Shown here: positions 48,781 through 59,500 of the stretch, piece after piece | How the letters are laid out: every line of letters begins with the position of its first letter | How positions within the stretch are numbered: the stretch's first letter is position 1 | NCBI GenBank assembly: GCA_958510825.1 | Contig: OY294047.1 | Span: 36,553,747-36,617,746, forward strand | Length of the DNA: 64,000 nucleotides | Source of the DNA: Brachypterus glaber | Taxonomy: Eukaryota; Arthropoda; Insecta; Coleoptera; Kateretidae | Reading direction: 5' to 3' | Notes under the pieces: generated by a model | Told to the model about the DNA's origin: nothing | Database searches by the model: none | The model's input: the letters and a program-made list of their open reading frames with translations, nothing else | Program-made: the position numbers and the translations under genes

Positions 48781-49383
48781 AATGTATTTTTCCCCATTTG
48801 CCCCCCTTGTCGCACGCCAATGTTCACCAAAAAAAATCCCGAGCGAGGACTTTGGGTAACATACCTGTATGCCAAAATTCAAGTCTCTAGCTTAAAGCGT
48901 TCTTAAGTTATCGTGCTTACAAGATTTCCCGGACAGACCGATCGACCGACCCATCGATCGATAATTTTTTTTTTTTGCTTGAAATTGATTTATATCGACA
49001 TAAAACGTCATAAAACGCAAAAATTCGCAAAAAAAAATTGAAATTTTTTGCACGAATACAAGGCTTTCCGAAATTTTGAAAATTTTCAAAATGGGAAAGC
49101 AAAAATTATAAATTTTTAATCTTGTAAAAAAGTTGTAAACTTCATAGATTACGAAATATAGAAATAAGGATTCTTAAACCTTGACAAAATATAAATAACT
49201 TAACCAGAAGGTGTAATTTGATAACTTGATAACTTTTTTTTTGAGAAAGGGTGGGACCTTTTTTTTTTAGTCATGGACTTTTTTTTGTCAAGGGAAAAAG
49301 TTGTGTTTTTGTTTTTAGGCTAAAAAATGTTGAAATTTTTGACCTCCTCCCCCTCCCACCAAATCTCCTCCGCTACGGCCCTG
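48781..49383. repeat. Repeat remnant ending in a hAT-like terminus
   Basis: Contains CAAGTCTCTAGCTTAAAGCG, an ACAGACCGATCGACCGACC tract near 48934, and the terminus CTCCGCTACGGCCCTG. No matching left end or target duplication was found. Confidence 0.5.
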
Positions 49384-49715
49384 ATTACCTATAAATAATT
49401 TATTATTCCAGTTATAATTGTTAATACCCAATTTAATAATGTAAGTTTAATAATATAATACGATTTTCTTGCAAAATCCTTTAATTTTTAATATTTTTAC
49501 TTTTATTAATCCTTAATCTTCGTAGGGTTATGCAAACGGGACCAACAAGAGCTAATTAACAAGCTTTGAGAATTCTGGCAATACTACTAATCTCAACTTC
49601 TTAATAATTTACTTTTAGGTATATAGTTTTACCATTTAATCAGGGGTTGTTTTACTTTCATCTAGGCAAGTCCTGCGTTAGTGAAAAACAAATTTAATTT
49701 TTTTTTACGTTTATA

Positions 49716-50847
49716 CAGGTTGTATTTGAAATAGCATCGGAAATTTTAACAGGTGATTCTACATGATAAAATTTGACAAAAAGTTCCTATAAACATATGT
49801 CTAAAAATGCGTCATAAGGGAGCTACGCCCTTTTGAAATTGCCTAAAAAAATCGTTTTTTATTTAATAACTCAGGAACCCTTTGATATTAACGAGGTTTT
49901 GCAAGTGAATAATTCCTAATAAGGCCCATCTTTGTATGTCATTTTCACGTACTTATGGTGTGCGAAACGGGGGGGGGGGCTTATCAGTTTTTTGTCCCAA
50001 ACTTTTTTCTGTGTAACTTTTTTGCAATTTTATTTTTGAAATATGATTCCTCAGGTCAAAATACATAAAAAAGGTACTCTTGTTGTAATACTGTAGGATT
50101 AACCATTTTCGAGAAAAATTCATTTGAAGGTGAAATTCCACGGTTCGAGGACGAAAAATTAAATACTAAAATGTCAAAAACCAAAATTTTAATGATGCAA
50201 TGTTATTCTACATCAAAAACTAAGAAAAAAAGTTTCCATACATGTAGGTCGAAAAAACGCTTTTAAAGCTACCATGGCCCTTTAAAAATGGTGCATATTT
50301 AGGAGACCATAGCTCCATTAGGATTGATTTTTGTATATGAGGTTTTTTTCTTAATTTTTAATGTACATTCGCCCTGCATCATTAAAATTTTGGTTTTCAA
50401 CATTTTTCGTCCTCGAACTGTGAAATTTCACCTTCAAATGAATTTTTCTTGAAAACGGTTAATCCTACAGTATTACAAGAGTACCTTTTTTATGTATTTT
50501 GACCTGAGGAATCATATTTCAAAAATAAAATTACAAAAAAGTTAAACAGAAAAAAGTTTTGGACAAAAAACTGATAAGCCCCTCTCCGTTTCGCACACCC
50601 CTAGTTGAAATAAATACATGAAAATAACCCACAAAAACGGGCCTTGGTAGGATTAGTTGACGTGCAAAACCTCGTTGATATATCTCAAAGGGTTCCTGAG
50701 TTATTAAATAAAAACCGATTTTTTTAGTCACTTTCAAAGGGGCTTAGCTCCCTTATGACGCATTTTTAGACATATGTTTATAGGAACTTTTTGTCATATT
50801 TTATGATCATCTGTTAACATTTCCGATGCTATTTCAAATACACCGTG
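49716..50847. mobile_element. 1.13-kb foldback element, copy 1, TA duplication
   Basis: CAGGTTGTATTTGAAATAG on the left and CTATTTCAAATACACCGTG on the right, flanked by TA (49714-49715, 50848-50849). The two arms pair over nearly the whole length, meeting near the CATCATTAAAATTTT repeat. Tc1/mariner-type ends, no transposase. A near-identical sister is at 55570-56740. Confidence 0.85.
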
Positions 50848-51012
50848 TATGTAGAAATTTTCTACAACTCCGAAATAATTAATTGAGTTACAACTAAAAA
50901 GTACTATAAGTACAAAGGTTATTAAAAATATAGGGATGGTATTAGAAAAAAAAGTTGAGGGGTAGTTTTTATTTATGGTATTTTTTTGTAACTATTAACT
51001 GTAGCACACTGA

Positions 51013-51210
51013 GAATTCATTATCGTAGTAAATACTAAACGTCTTTGCATATTAGGAACCCCAGGCAACATATGTTATTAATTACAAGTTGTTACAGTAA
51101 AACACAACAGAACAACGTTTTTTTACTGTAACAACTTGTAATTAATACCAAATTTTGCCTGGGGTTCCAAATAGACAAAAAAGTTCAGTATTTACTACGG
51201 TAACGAATTC
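51013..51210. mobile_element. 198-bp palindromic MITE
   Basis: GAATTCATTATCGTAGTAAA on the left is inverted on the right (TTTACTACGGTAACGAATTC). Inner arms pair through AGGAACCCCAGGCAA and ATTACAAGTTGTTACAGTAA. Confidence 0.8.
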
Positions 51211-51370
51211 CCACTGCATTTAAACTCTTTTTGCAGTGCTTGATTGTATTTTTTTTAATCGCTGTCAAGAGTTAACATAACATTTAAACTTCAAAAATAC
51301 AAAGTTATTTATTAAGATATTGCAGTAGAATAAAAAATAGTGTATGATAAACGAACAAAAATTGTTTTTA

Positions 51371-52142
51371 GGGGCTGTCCATATATTACTTAACACAATT
51401 TTTCAAAAAAATTGACCCCCCTCCCCCCTGTGTAACATACTGTCACATTTACCAACACTCCCCCCCCCTGTGTAACGCGTAACAATATAAAAATTTTGTT
51501 TCGCAAGAAATTTAACTGTATTTCCACTATTGATTCGTTTTTCTCGACAGAACAAACATGAACCTAAAATATAGTATAACATAACCTTAAAAAAAATTTA
51601 CACGAAAAAAACACTCAAACTTTAAAAAAATATTCATAATCAATATCACATAGGGAAAAAATACTAGGTACCTCTTTTTACACTGAGTGTCACATATAAC
51701 ACGTATATTGTTTATGCACAGGTACACAAAATAGTACACACATTGGTGTTCTGTGAGTACACATTCCGCGCGAAAATGTATCATCGCCGATGATTCATCG
51801 GCCATCGCCGATGATTCATAGGCAAGATCACGCAAGAACAGGGCCGTAAGATTTTTTTTTAATATCAATGTCAACAGTTTTTTTACTGATTACAATATTA
51901 TTTAAATATGCATAGCTATGCATAAACTAGTTTCGTCAATTTTTGTGTGAAAAAGGGAATTATGGACCACTGAATAGTAATTTATGTTGAAATAAAAATA
52001 CATCTGACAGGCTTAGGAAATAAACATTAAATTTATTAAATTCCGTTACGTAACGTTTACCTAGAACCCCCCCCCCTGTCACAAACTATAACAATTCCTC
52101 TGACCCCCTCCTAGGCGCGTTACGTAATATATGGACAGCCCC
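51371..52142. mobile_element. GGGGCTGTCC element, copy 1 (PIF/Harbinger type)
   Basis: GGGGCTGTCCATATATTAC and its complement form the ends, with TTA on both sides (51368-51370, 52143-52145). C-rich tracts follow each terminus (GACCCCCCTCCCCCCTG, and CCCCCCCCCTGTCAC). A short minus-strand peptide in the interior is shared with copy 2 but has no recognisable domain. It sits about 280 bp upstream of the first acetyltransferase gene. Confidence 0.8.
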
Positions 52143-52271
52143 TTACCTACATTTTGATTGTACATATTTTATGAATTAAATTCCCGAAAACAAGCTGGAG
52201 TTTGTAACACTTTTTTAATCGCATGCGCAGGAACACCGTGCACAGTTGAAAAGGGTGCAGAACAGTATTCC

Positions 52272-52283
52272 TGCGCATGCGCA
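52272..52283. promoter_or_regulatory. NRF-1/Ewg-type palindrome upstream of GNAT gene 1
   Basis: TGCGCATGCGCA is a perfect match to the palindromic NRF-1 consensus and lies about 140 bp before the ATG. The same 12-mer is at the same place in gene 2. A half-site-like GCATGCGCAG lies at 52221. Confidence 0.6.
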
Positions 52284-52419
52284 TATTATGTCCTTGATTT
52301 TTTTGTATAAGTAGGATAATTAGATGCTCTTTTCCAAGCATTGCTAAGTAACCAACTCCTGTGTGGCAATCTGAATTTGTGAGATTGTGTTATCGCTCTG
52401 TTATTTTATAACAACAAGA

Positions 52420-52824
52420 ATGGCTGCTAATATGGAAGAAATAAAAGTATTTTATGGTCGGGAAGCTATGGCAAAAATAATACTATTGGGCATTAAAGAT
52501 AGTCTGATTGACCAGTGGCTCGGGGACAAACAAATATCGTGCTATATATTACACGTTGATAACAAACCTGTTTCTTTCGCATTGATATCTACCATGGACT
52601 TTGACCCACTAAAGAAGCACAGCAATCCGAAGACCCTCAATGTTATATTTACGTTCGAGGAACATCGCAGAAAAGGATATGCGACTAAATTAGTGTTACA
52701 CCTTAAAAAGATTATACAATTTAGCGCTTTCTGCGCCGAAACTGCATGCGAGAAGCTATTTGAAAAATGCGGTTGTACAAATTACGGAAATGTCAATCAT
52801 ACTACTATGTTTAGATACCCTTAA
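52420..52824 (+). CDS. Small GNAT-like acetyltransferase, paralogue 1
   Basis: 134 codons, intronless. The ATG (context AAGAATGG) is chosen over the in-frame upstream GTG at 52387 because paralogue 2 also starts MAA.MEEI at this point. The fold is inferred from the order strand VSFALIST (52-59), strand NVIFTF near 73-78, then EEHRRKGYATKLVLHLKK (79-96), in which RRKGYA is the acetyl-CoA pyrophosphate-binding motif (R/Q-x-x-G-x-G/A) of GNAT proteins, and a C-terminal EKLFEKCGCTNYG that fits the family's last helix and strand. At 134 residues it is at the short end of the family. The acceptor substrate is unknown. The stop codon overlaps AATAAA at 52823. It is the left member of a duplicated module with the upstream GGGGCTGTCC element. 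A retrogene, or a gene captured by transposon or virus, is possible; nothing here decides that. Confidence 0.75.
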   Translation: MAANMEEIKVFYGREAMAKIILLGIKDSLIDQWLGDKQISCYILHVDNKPVSFALISTMDFDPLKKHSNPKTLNVIFTFEEHRRKGYATKLVLHLKKIIQFSAFCAETACEKLFEKCGCTNYGNVNHTTMFRYP

Positions 52825-52828
52825 TAAA
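52823..52828 (+). terminator. Poly(A) signal overlapping the stop of GNAT gene 1
   Basis: AATAAA shares two bases with the TAA stop codon. The same arrangement occurs in gene 2, giving an almost absent 3' UTR. Confidence 0.6.
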
Positions 52829-53284
52829 ATATTTTCGAACTTTCACAATTATTAAGTTGTTTTATTTTTGTTAGGGTGAATTTTTCCAGTTTCATTCTTA
52901 TTTTAGAATTTAACGTTGACTAACGCTTTATAAAATTTATCGTGTTTAGTGTGAGCCGATATAGTTATTTAAGCATTTTTCTATTTTGCGACTCTTATAA
53001 GCAGTCATCGGCGAATTTCCAGTGCTCGCATAGGCGACGCGTCGATTCTATCGTTGACGCGAGGTTTTAAATATTTACATTTTTATTTTCTTCAAAAAAC
53101 ACCGATATATTTACATATTTATAGTTAATATGTATATTCAATATTGTTGTGTGTAACAAATTAGTCGTCAAATGTTTCTATTTAGTGACCTTTATAAAAA
53201 TTTCCCTCATAATTCGGCAAAATTATTCCGTAAGCCTATGTTTCTGTGTTTATTTTCAACGTTGATGAGTCATTCCGATTAATG

Positions 53285-53660
53285 CTTATAAGCTTATAAG
53301 CTCATAATCACACGCATTTTGCGTGTTCTTATAGGCCCATAAGAGGACTCTACTTTTTTTTCTGTTGGGTTGGCAGCATACAAAAGCCTATCTCTTGACG
53401 TTTTGCGTGCAAATGTCAATGTCGATTTAAAGTTTAATTTTTTACAAAATTTTGTGTTTGGGTTATTTTTATCGTGTTAAAATTGTGGACTGGTTAATTG
53501 CAGTGAAAAAAGAAGAGATGGCTGTAAAATATATGAAAATATCATTTGTTCTTAGAATTTTAAATATAGTGTAAACTGTAATGCCAACCCAAAACAAAAA
53601 TTTAAATGTAAGTTTTTTAAATTTTAGAGCAAAATAGAAAAAAATGTATAAAGCACTCGT
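53285..53660 (+). repeat. Dispersed repeat copy 2
   Basis: Homologue of 44720-45090. The hairpin arm has one mismatch here (ATAATCACACGC against GCGTGTTCTTAT). It contains an extra ~75-bp block near 53460. Confidence 0.65.
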
Positions 53661-53752
53661 TTCATAACACGTTTTTAGAGCACTAGTATATACACTTGTA
53701 CTCGTGCGCTAAAAACGTATGTTTTGAAACTAGTACTTTAATATACTATAAG
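53660..53752. repeat. Hairpin family C-like element
   Basis: TAAAGCACTCGTTTCATAAC and CGTTTTTAGAGCAC are matched by GTGCGCTAAAAACG and GTTTTGAAACTAGTACTTTA. Confidence 0.55.
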
Positions 53753-53837
53753 GGCAGTATTAAGGGCAGTAAGTAGATTTTACCGGTTGAGGATTATTTT
53801 GGAGATTGAGACGAAGTCGAAACCGGTAAAGCACTTA

Positions 53838-54077
53838 GGGAACGTTTAAGTATTACGTAACGCAAAATGTACCAAAACTCATACACTTCATACCTCGGTT
53901 CTCGCGTTATTCAAGGCTGTAGAGATTTCATATTTTGGCTACCCCCCCTAACACACCCCCTATTAGGGCGGGGTAGCCGAAATATGAAACTCTATAATCT
54001 ATAATAATGCGAGAACCGGGGTATGAAGTGCATGAATTTTGGTACAATTTGCGATACGTAATACTTGAACGTTCCCT
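53838..54077. mobile_element. 240-bp palindromic MITE, AGGGAACGTTnAAG family
   Basis: AGGGAACGTTTAAGTATTAC on the left and GTAATACTTGAACGTTCCCT on the right. The arms continue through ATACACTTCATACCTCGGTT and GTAGCCAAAATATGAAA-type sequence. Adjacent TTA on both sides suggests a PIF/Harbinger-type target. The inner TATTACGTAACGC is shared with the GGGGCTGTCC family. Confidence 0.8.
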
Positions 54078-54850
54078 TAATGGCCGTGATGCTTATTATG
54101 GTTTGGTAAACATCAATAAGATAAAAGTGAAATTAAAACGTAAAATTTATTTTATTGTAAAAATCAAGTCAGACCTTTGATAAAATTTAACCCTAACAAC
54201 GGGTTGCTATGTATAATAAACAATGCTAAATTTCTAATTTTTTTTTTGACGTTTGTCCTGTGTGCCAATCAATATCTTTGTAAAATAATCATTTTTTGTA
54301 AAAAATGCATCAAGATGACAATTTTGAGCTTTAAGGAGCATGGAATATAAGATGTTTTGCAAAAATCCAAAGATCAGTATGAAAATTCAATGGTATGGTA
54401 CAGTGAAAAAAATACGTGAAAACATAAAAAAGTTAGAGTCACTTCATCTTTGTTCTTTCGTTCTCTTTCGTTAGTTTTCGGTTTTTGGACTTAGCTTTTC
54501 TCCAAAAAAACGAAAACCAGAGCAAAAACGGACCAAGTACAGATGACGTGACCCTAAAAAAAGTTACTGTTGGCTTATTAATAATTATATCGTTCGATAA
54601 GAAACCTAAATAGTCCAATAGCGTTTAAAAGTTATTGTTCCAATTGTAATTTTATATTTAACTTTAATAAAAACTAATTTAAAGGTATAAAATTTAAAAA
54701 TTTATAATAAAATTATTATTTACTTACCGCCTCCCGATCGGTAAGTAATTTACTTACCGATCAGCAATTTGTAAACATAGTTTACGAGTTTACCTTATTA
54801 CCTTAAATACATATATTTTTTTACAATAGTGTTTTTATGAAATCTCATAA
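54078..54850. other. A+T-rich sequence with no recognised feature
   Basis: GAAAACnAnAGC-type blocks near 54460-54530 form a weak inverted repeat. A short ACTTACCGCCTCCCGATCGG / CCGATC hairpin lies near 54720. No genes. Confidence 0.4.
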
Positions 54851-56755
54851 GGGGCTGTCCATATATAACGTAACGCAATTTTTCAAAAAAATTGACCCCC
54901 CTCCTGTGTAACATTTACTAACCCCCCCCCCCCGTGTAACGCGTAACAATATAAAAAATTTGTATTTTTTTTTCTAACATATCTTGATACAGAATTCCGC
55001 ATAATGCAAGACGGTAAAAAGACGGTGTAAAAATGATACATATTTATTATAATAATACATATAGCACTTAATTTACTTAAACGAAAAAATCACTAAAACT
55101 TTAAAAAAATATTCATAATCAATATCACACAAGGAAAAAATACTAGGTACCTCTTTTTAAACTGAGTGTCACATATAACACGTATATTGTTTATGCACAG
55201 GTACACAAAATAGTACACACATTGGTGTTCTGTGAGTACACATTCTGCGCGAAAATGTATCATCGCCGATGATTCATCGGCAAGATCACGCAAGAACAGG
55301 GTCGTAAGATTTTTTTTTAATATCAATGTCAACAGTTTTTTTTTCTGATTACAATATTATTTAAATATGCATAGTTTCGTCAATTTTTGTATGAAAAAGG
55401 GAATTATGGGCCACTACATAGTAATTTATGTTGAAATAAAAATACATCTGCCAGGCTTAGGAAATAAACATTAAATTTATTAAATTCTGTTACGTAACGT
55501 TTACCTAGACCCCCCCTGTCACAAACTGTAACAATTTCTCTGACCCCCCCCTAGGCGCGTTACGTAATACAGGGTGTATTTGAAATAGGGTCGGAAATTT
55601 TAACAGGTGATTCTACATGATAAAATATGACAAAAAGTTCCTATAAACATATGTCTAAAAATGCGTCATAAGGGAGCTTCGCCCCTTTGAAATTGGCTAA
55701 AAAAATCGGTTTTGATTTAATAACTCAGGAACCCTTTGAGATATATTAACGAGGTTTTGCACATGAATTAATCCTAATAAGGCCCATCTTTATATGTCAT
55801 TTTCACGTATTTAAACCAGGGGTGTTTGCGAAACGGGGGGGCCTTATCAGTTTTTTGTCCCAAACTTTTTTCTATGTAACTTTTTTGCAATTTTATTTTT
55901 GAAATATGATTCCTCAGGTCAAAATACATAAAAAAGGTACTATTATTGTAATACTGTAGGATTAACCGTTTTCGAGAAAAGTTCATTTGAAGGTGAAATT
56001 TCACGGTTCGAGGACGAAAAAATAAATACTAAAATGTCGAAAACCAAAATTTTAATGATGAAATGTTATTCTACAACAAAAACTAAGAAAAAAAGTTTCC
56101 ATACATGTAGGTCGAAAAAACGCTTTTAAAGCTACCATAGCCCTTTAAAAATGGTGCATATTTAGGAGACCATAGCTCCATTAGGATTCATTTTTGGAAG
56201 TACCTGTATATGAGGTTTTTTCTTAGTTTTTAATGTACATTTGCCCTGCATCATTAAAATTTTGGTTTTCAACATTTTAGTATTTAATTTTTCGTCCTCA
56301 AACCGTGGAATTTCACCTTCAAAAGAATTTTTCTCGAAAACGGTTAATCCTACAGTATTACAACAAGAGTACCTTTTTTATGTATTTTGACCTGAAAATC
56401 ATATTTCAAAAATAAAATTGCAAAACAGTTACACAGAAAAAAGTTCGGGATAAAAAACTGATAAGCCCCCCCCATTTCGCACACCCCTGGTTGAAATAAG
56501 TTCACGAGAATAACACATAAAAACGGGCCTTGGTAGAATTAGTTGACGTGCAAAACCTCGTTGATATATCTCAAAGGGTTCCTGAGTTATTAAATAAAAA
56601 CCGATTTTTTTAGCCACTTTCAAAGGGGCGTAGCTCCCTTATGACGCATTTTTAGACATATGTTTATAAGAACTTTATGTCATATTTTATGATGTAGAAT
56701 CATCTGTTAAAATTTCCGACCCTATTTCAAATACACCGTGTATATGGACAGCCCC
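54851..56755. mobile_element. GGGGCTGTCC element, copy 2, interrupted
   Basis: Same termini as 51371-52142, flanked by TAA (54848-54850, 56756-56758). Collinear with copy 1 until GTTACGTAATA at 55569, where the 1.17-kb foldback is inserted 15 bp from the right end. Removing the foldback and one TA restores the copy 1 sequence. It lies upstream of the second acetyltransferase gene. Confidence 0.85.
55570..56740. mobile_element. 1.17-kb foldback element, copy 2, nested, TA duplication
   Basis: CAGGGTGTATTTGAAATAGG on the left and CCTATTTCAAATACACCGTG on the right. TA at 55568-55569 and 56741-56742 is a true duplication, proven by comparison with the empty site in copy 1 of the host element. 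The arms pair over almost their whole length. Confidence 0.9.
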
Positions 56756-57078
56756 TAAATTAAACAAATTAAAATTTGTTAAATTTATGAGATTTCATTA
56801 ATCTATTAAATTTATTCATGAAGGTAAATAATATTAAGCATCAATAAAATAAAAGCGATCAGTGTCAATCTGATAAATTTTATATAAAGTACATTCCGCA
56901 AAACAATTCTGTTATATCTGCAGCACTTTTTGTGCGCATTTGCAGGAACACTTTTTTGAATATGTCCTTGACTTGGTTTAAAAGGTTGATATTATATTGC
57001 TTAGTCATTACTTGTCTGAACACATAAATCTGTGACGTTGTGTTATCGCTTGCTTGATTTAATTTCCAACAATATTTC

Positions 57079-57090
57079 TGCGCATGCGCA
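57079..57090. promoter_or_regulatory. NRF-1/Ewg-type palindrome upstream of GNAT gene 2
   Basis: TGCGCATGCGCA, about 150 bp before the ATG, in sequence alignable with the gene 1 promoter (CCTTGATTTTT, then AAGCATnnCTnAGTAA, then TTGTGAGATTGTGTT). Confidence 0.6.
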
Positions 57091-57239
57091 TACTATATCC
57101 TTGATTTTTCTATAAAACGTCTAACGGATGTTCTTGCCCAAGCATAACTTTCTTAGTAAGCAACCAACTGCTCTGTGGTTATCTAAATTTGTGAGATTGT
57201 GTTCTCGCTTTGTTATTTCCATTTCCACCAACACCAACA

Positions 57240-57644
57240 ATGGCTGCTCATATGGAAGAAATCAAATTCTTTTATGGTACAAAAGCTATGCAGAAAATAC
57301 AACGACTATCTGTCAAAGATGAACTAATTAACCAGTGGCTCACGGACAACAAAATATCGTGCTATATATTATACGTTGATAACAAACCTGTTTCTTTCGC
57401 ATTGATATCTACCATGAATTTTGACCCACTAAAGAAGCACAGCAATCCGAAGACCCTTAACTTTATTTTCACGCTCGAGGAACATCGTAGAAAAGGATAT
57501 GCAGCTAAACTGGTGCTACACCTTAAGAAAATTATTCAGTTTAGCGCTTTCTGCAGCAACACTGATTCCGAGAAGCTATTTGCAAAATGCGGTTGTACGA
57601 ATTACGGAGATGTCAATCATAGTACTATGTTTAGATACCCTTAA
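57240..57644 (+). CDS. Small GNAT-like acetyltransferase, paralogue 2
   Basis: 134 codons, intronless, same length as paralogue 1, with about 26 amino-acid differences by my count (about 80% identity). Differences cluster in the first 45 residues. The block DNKPVSFALIST, the KKHSNPKTLN block, EEHRRKGYA and the KCGCTNYG region are kept. The ATG (CAACAATGG) is in good context. The putative acetyl-CoA motif RRKGYA is near residues 82-87. The stop codon overlaps AATAAA (57643-57648). The leader and palindromic promoter motif are shared with gene 1. Absence of frameshifts in either copy argues for constraint. Substrate and pathway are unknown. Confidence 0.75.
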   Translation: MAAHMEEIKFFYGTKAMQKIQRLSVKDELINQWLTDNKISCYILYVDNKPVSFALISTMNFDPLKKHSNPKTLNFIFTLEEHRRKGYAAKLVLHLKKIIQFSAFCSNTDSEKLFAKCGCTNYGDVNHSTMFRYP

Positions 57645-57648
57645 TAAA
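57643..57648 (+). terminator. Poly(A) signal overlapping the stop of GNAT gene 2
   Basis: AATAAA in the same overlapping position as in gene 1. Confidence 0.6.
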
Positions 57649-57874
57649 ATATTTTTTCGATTATTTTGTTGTATTATTTGTATTGTTTGCCCTCGTATCA
57701 TAAATAACTATTTTTAATTCTATGCATGTATTATTATACTTTGACACACGGATCCGTGGCTCCCGGAAATATGTGAGAAATATACAGAATAAACCTGGGC
57801 CGTACATAGGCGATTTCAATTCTTTAACAACTGAAATGCGCACCTTTGATAACTTTAAGGTTGGTTTACCCAAG

Positions 57875-58252
57875 ATATAACACTAAACTAACTAAGAATT
57901 TGACCAATGCCAGATTTGTCACATATCATTTCATTGGTAAAATTCTTAGTTTAGTGCAGGGCCGTAGCGACGAAGGAGAAAAAGAAGATTTTTATTTTAA
58001 TTCCAATCTTTATACCCTCAATAAAAAACTTGATTACTAAAAAAACGTCCCCACCTCTGTGAAGATTACAACTTTTATTTCCTCGAGAAAAAAGTGGATG
58101 ACTAAAAAAAACGTTTCCACTACTGCTAAAATTACAACTTTTATATTTTTAACCCATAAAATATGCAACTTTTTGGAATTTCAAGATAGGTGGGGGAGGC
58201 TACCTCCGTCCCCCCATAGCTACAGCCCTGGTTTAGTGTTAGTTATAGCGAA
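57875..58252. mobile_element. Small inverted-repeat element hosting a hAT MITE
   Basis: TATAACACTAAACT on the left and TTTAGTGTTAGTTATA on the right. An inner pair AACTAAGAATTTGACCAATG / CATTGGTAAAATTCTTAG lies at 57890-57955. Confidence 0.5.
57957..58230. mobile_element. 274-bp hAT MITE with exact 8-bp duplication
   Basis: CAGGGCCGTAGCGACG on the left and TAGCTACAGCCCTG on the right. GTTTAGTG flanks both ends (57949-57956 and 58231-58238). Ends starting CAGGG and an 8-bp duplication are diagnostic of hAT elements. The interior is two imperfect repeats around AAATTACAACTTTTAT and relates to the minisatellite at 47440-47970. Confidence 0.9.
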
Positions 58253-58379
58253 CAAACCTCCTTTAAATAGACATACAGTATAAATTCATTAGAGATCAGC
58301 TAGCACTTGATTTAGTGACATTGTGATTCTGACGTGGTGTGTTTGTCTGTACTAACCACCAGAGATTGTTGGGCCAACG

Positions 58380-59180
58380 CACAGAGGGCCAGGGAAAAAA
58401 AGTGGACAAAATTCTGAATTTTTGCATACGGCTATTTTGGATACCGCTGATTTCGAATAAAATAATGAAAAAATTCAAAAAAATTTTTTCGCGCTACTAG
58501 GGTGGTCCAAAATTTTATTTTTTTTTTCGATCTTTATAAAAATGTGTCAAATGTCTTCTTTTAATTATGTTTATGTAGACCAATGTTCATAACAAATGGA
58601 TATATTTTTTTAAATTTATGATTTAAACTATTACTATTTTCACGTTTCTAGGACCTTTATATTACGATACAGACACTTTACTAATTATGTAATATATTTT
58701 TAGACATATCTGAGGATAATTAAGTACATATTCTGATTTAAAAAAATAGTTTATTTTACAGATGACATAATACGTTGAAATAAAGATTTTCACAAAAATA
58801 GGGAATTAAATTAATTTTTAAGTTTGATTATATATTTTTCATATTAAGTGCTTTAATTTTAAGTATTTTTCCAAAACTGAAGACTTTTCAAAAAAAAATA
58901 CCCCTGATTTCGTGCAAATACAGTAAAGGATCAAAAACCGATGAGTCCGCCACTTTGAATTTTTAGGTTATGAACATTGGTCTACATAAACATAATTAAA
59001 AGAAGACATTTGACACATTTTTATAAAGATCGCAAGAAAAATAAAATTTTGGACCACCCTAGTGGCGTGGAAAAATTTTTTTGAATTTTTTCATTATTTT
59101 ATTCGAAATCAGCGGTATCAAAAATAGCCGTATGCAAAAATTCAGAATTTTGTCCACTTTTTTTTCCCTGGCCCTCTGTG
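58380..59180. mobile_element. 801-bp foldback element
   Basis: CACAGAGGGCCAGGGAAAAA and its complement form the ends. Arms of about 260 bp are nearly perfect (for example GGTGGTCCAAAATTTTATTT with its partner near 59045, and CCAATGTTCATAAC with GTTATGAACATTGG). The central ~290 bp is unpaired. Non-coding. Confidence 0.85.
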
Positions 59181-59500
59181 TAACGACTAGATTGAAAGTT
59201 TGGGTAAACAATGTACTTACCCTGTAAGTGTATATGTTCTTAGATCAATAGAATAGGACAAACACGAGTGTAGGTAAAATGTAGGGCACTAGAGTGGACC
59301 AAAACTTGTGAAAGAGGTCGGTTATTAAGGCGCCTTTTCACGGAGCAAGTTGTACGCAAGTTTGGTGCTATGCAAGTTTGTTGCAAGAGCGATTCAATCA
59401 CTGCGCATGCCTACAGGCAAGTTTGGTGCTAGTTTCGAGTTATCAAAATATTTAAAACATGTTCTATTTTTTCGGCGACTTTTACGTAAGTTTTATAGTA
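59181..59500. other. Spacer with GCAAGTTTGGTGCTA direct repeats
   Basis: GCAAGTTTGGTGCTA occurs near 59354 and 59413, around ACTGCGCATGCC. No other feature was recognised. Confidence 0.4.

Noticed and set aside
40169..49383. One large hAT element between CAGGGCCGTACTG at 40169 and GTACGGCCCTG-like end at 49383
   Set aside because: The 8 bp outside the two ends do not match and the inner terminal sequences differ; they are better treated as unrelated solo ends.
51587..55332. Related minus-strand ORFs of 79-95 codons inside the two GGGGCTGTCC elements
   Set aside because: The similarity follows from the elements being copies. There are no domains, and the second copy is shorter with changed residues; not supported as a gene.
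49953..56623. Short ORFs with a conserved KIGFYLITQEPF peptide in the foldback arms
   Set aside because: They occur in both arms and orientations of the palindromic element, so they reflect inverted DNA rather than a protein.
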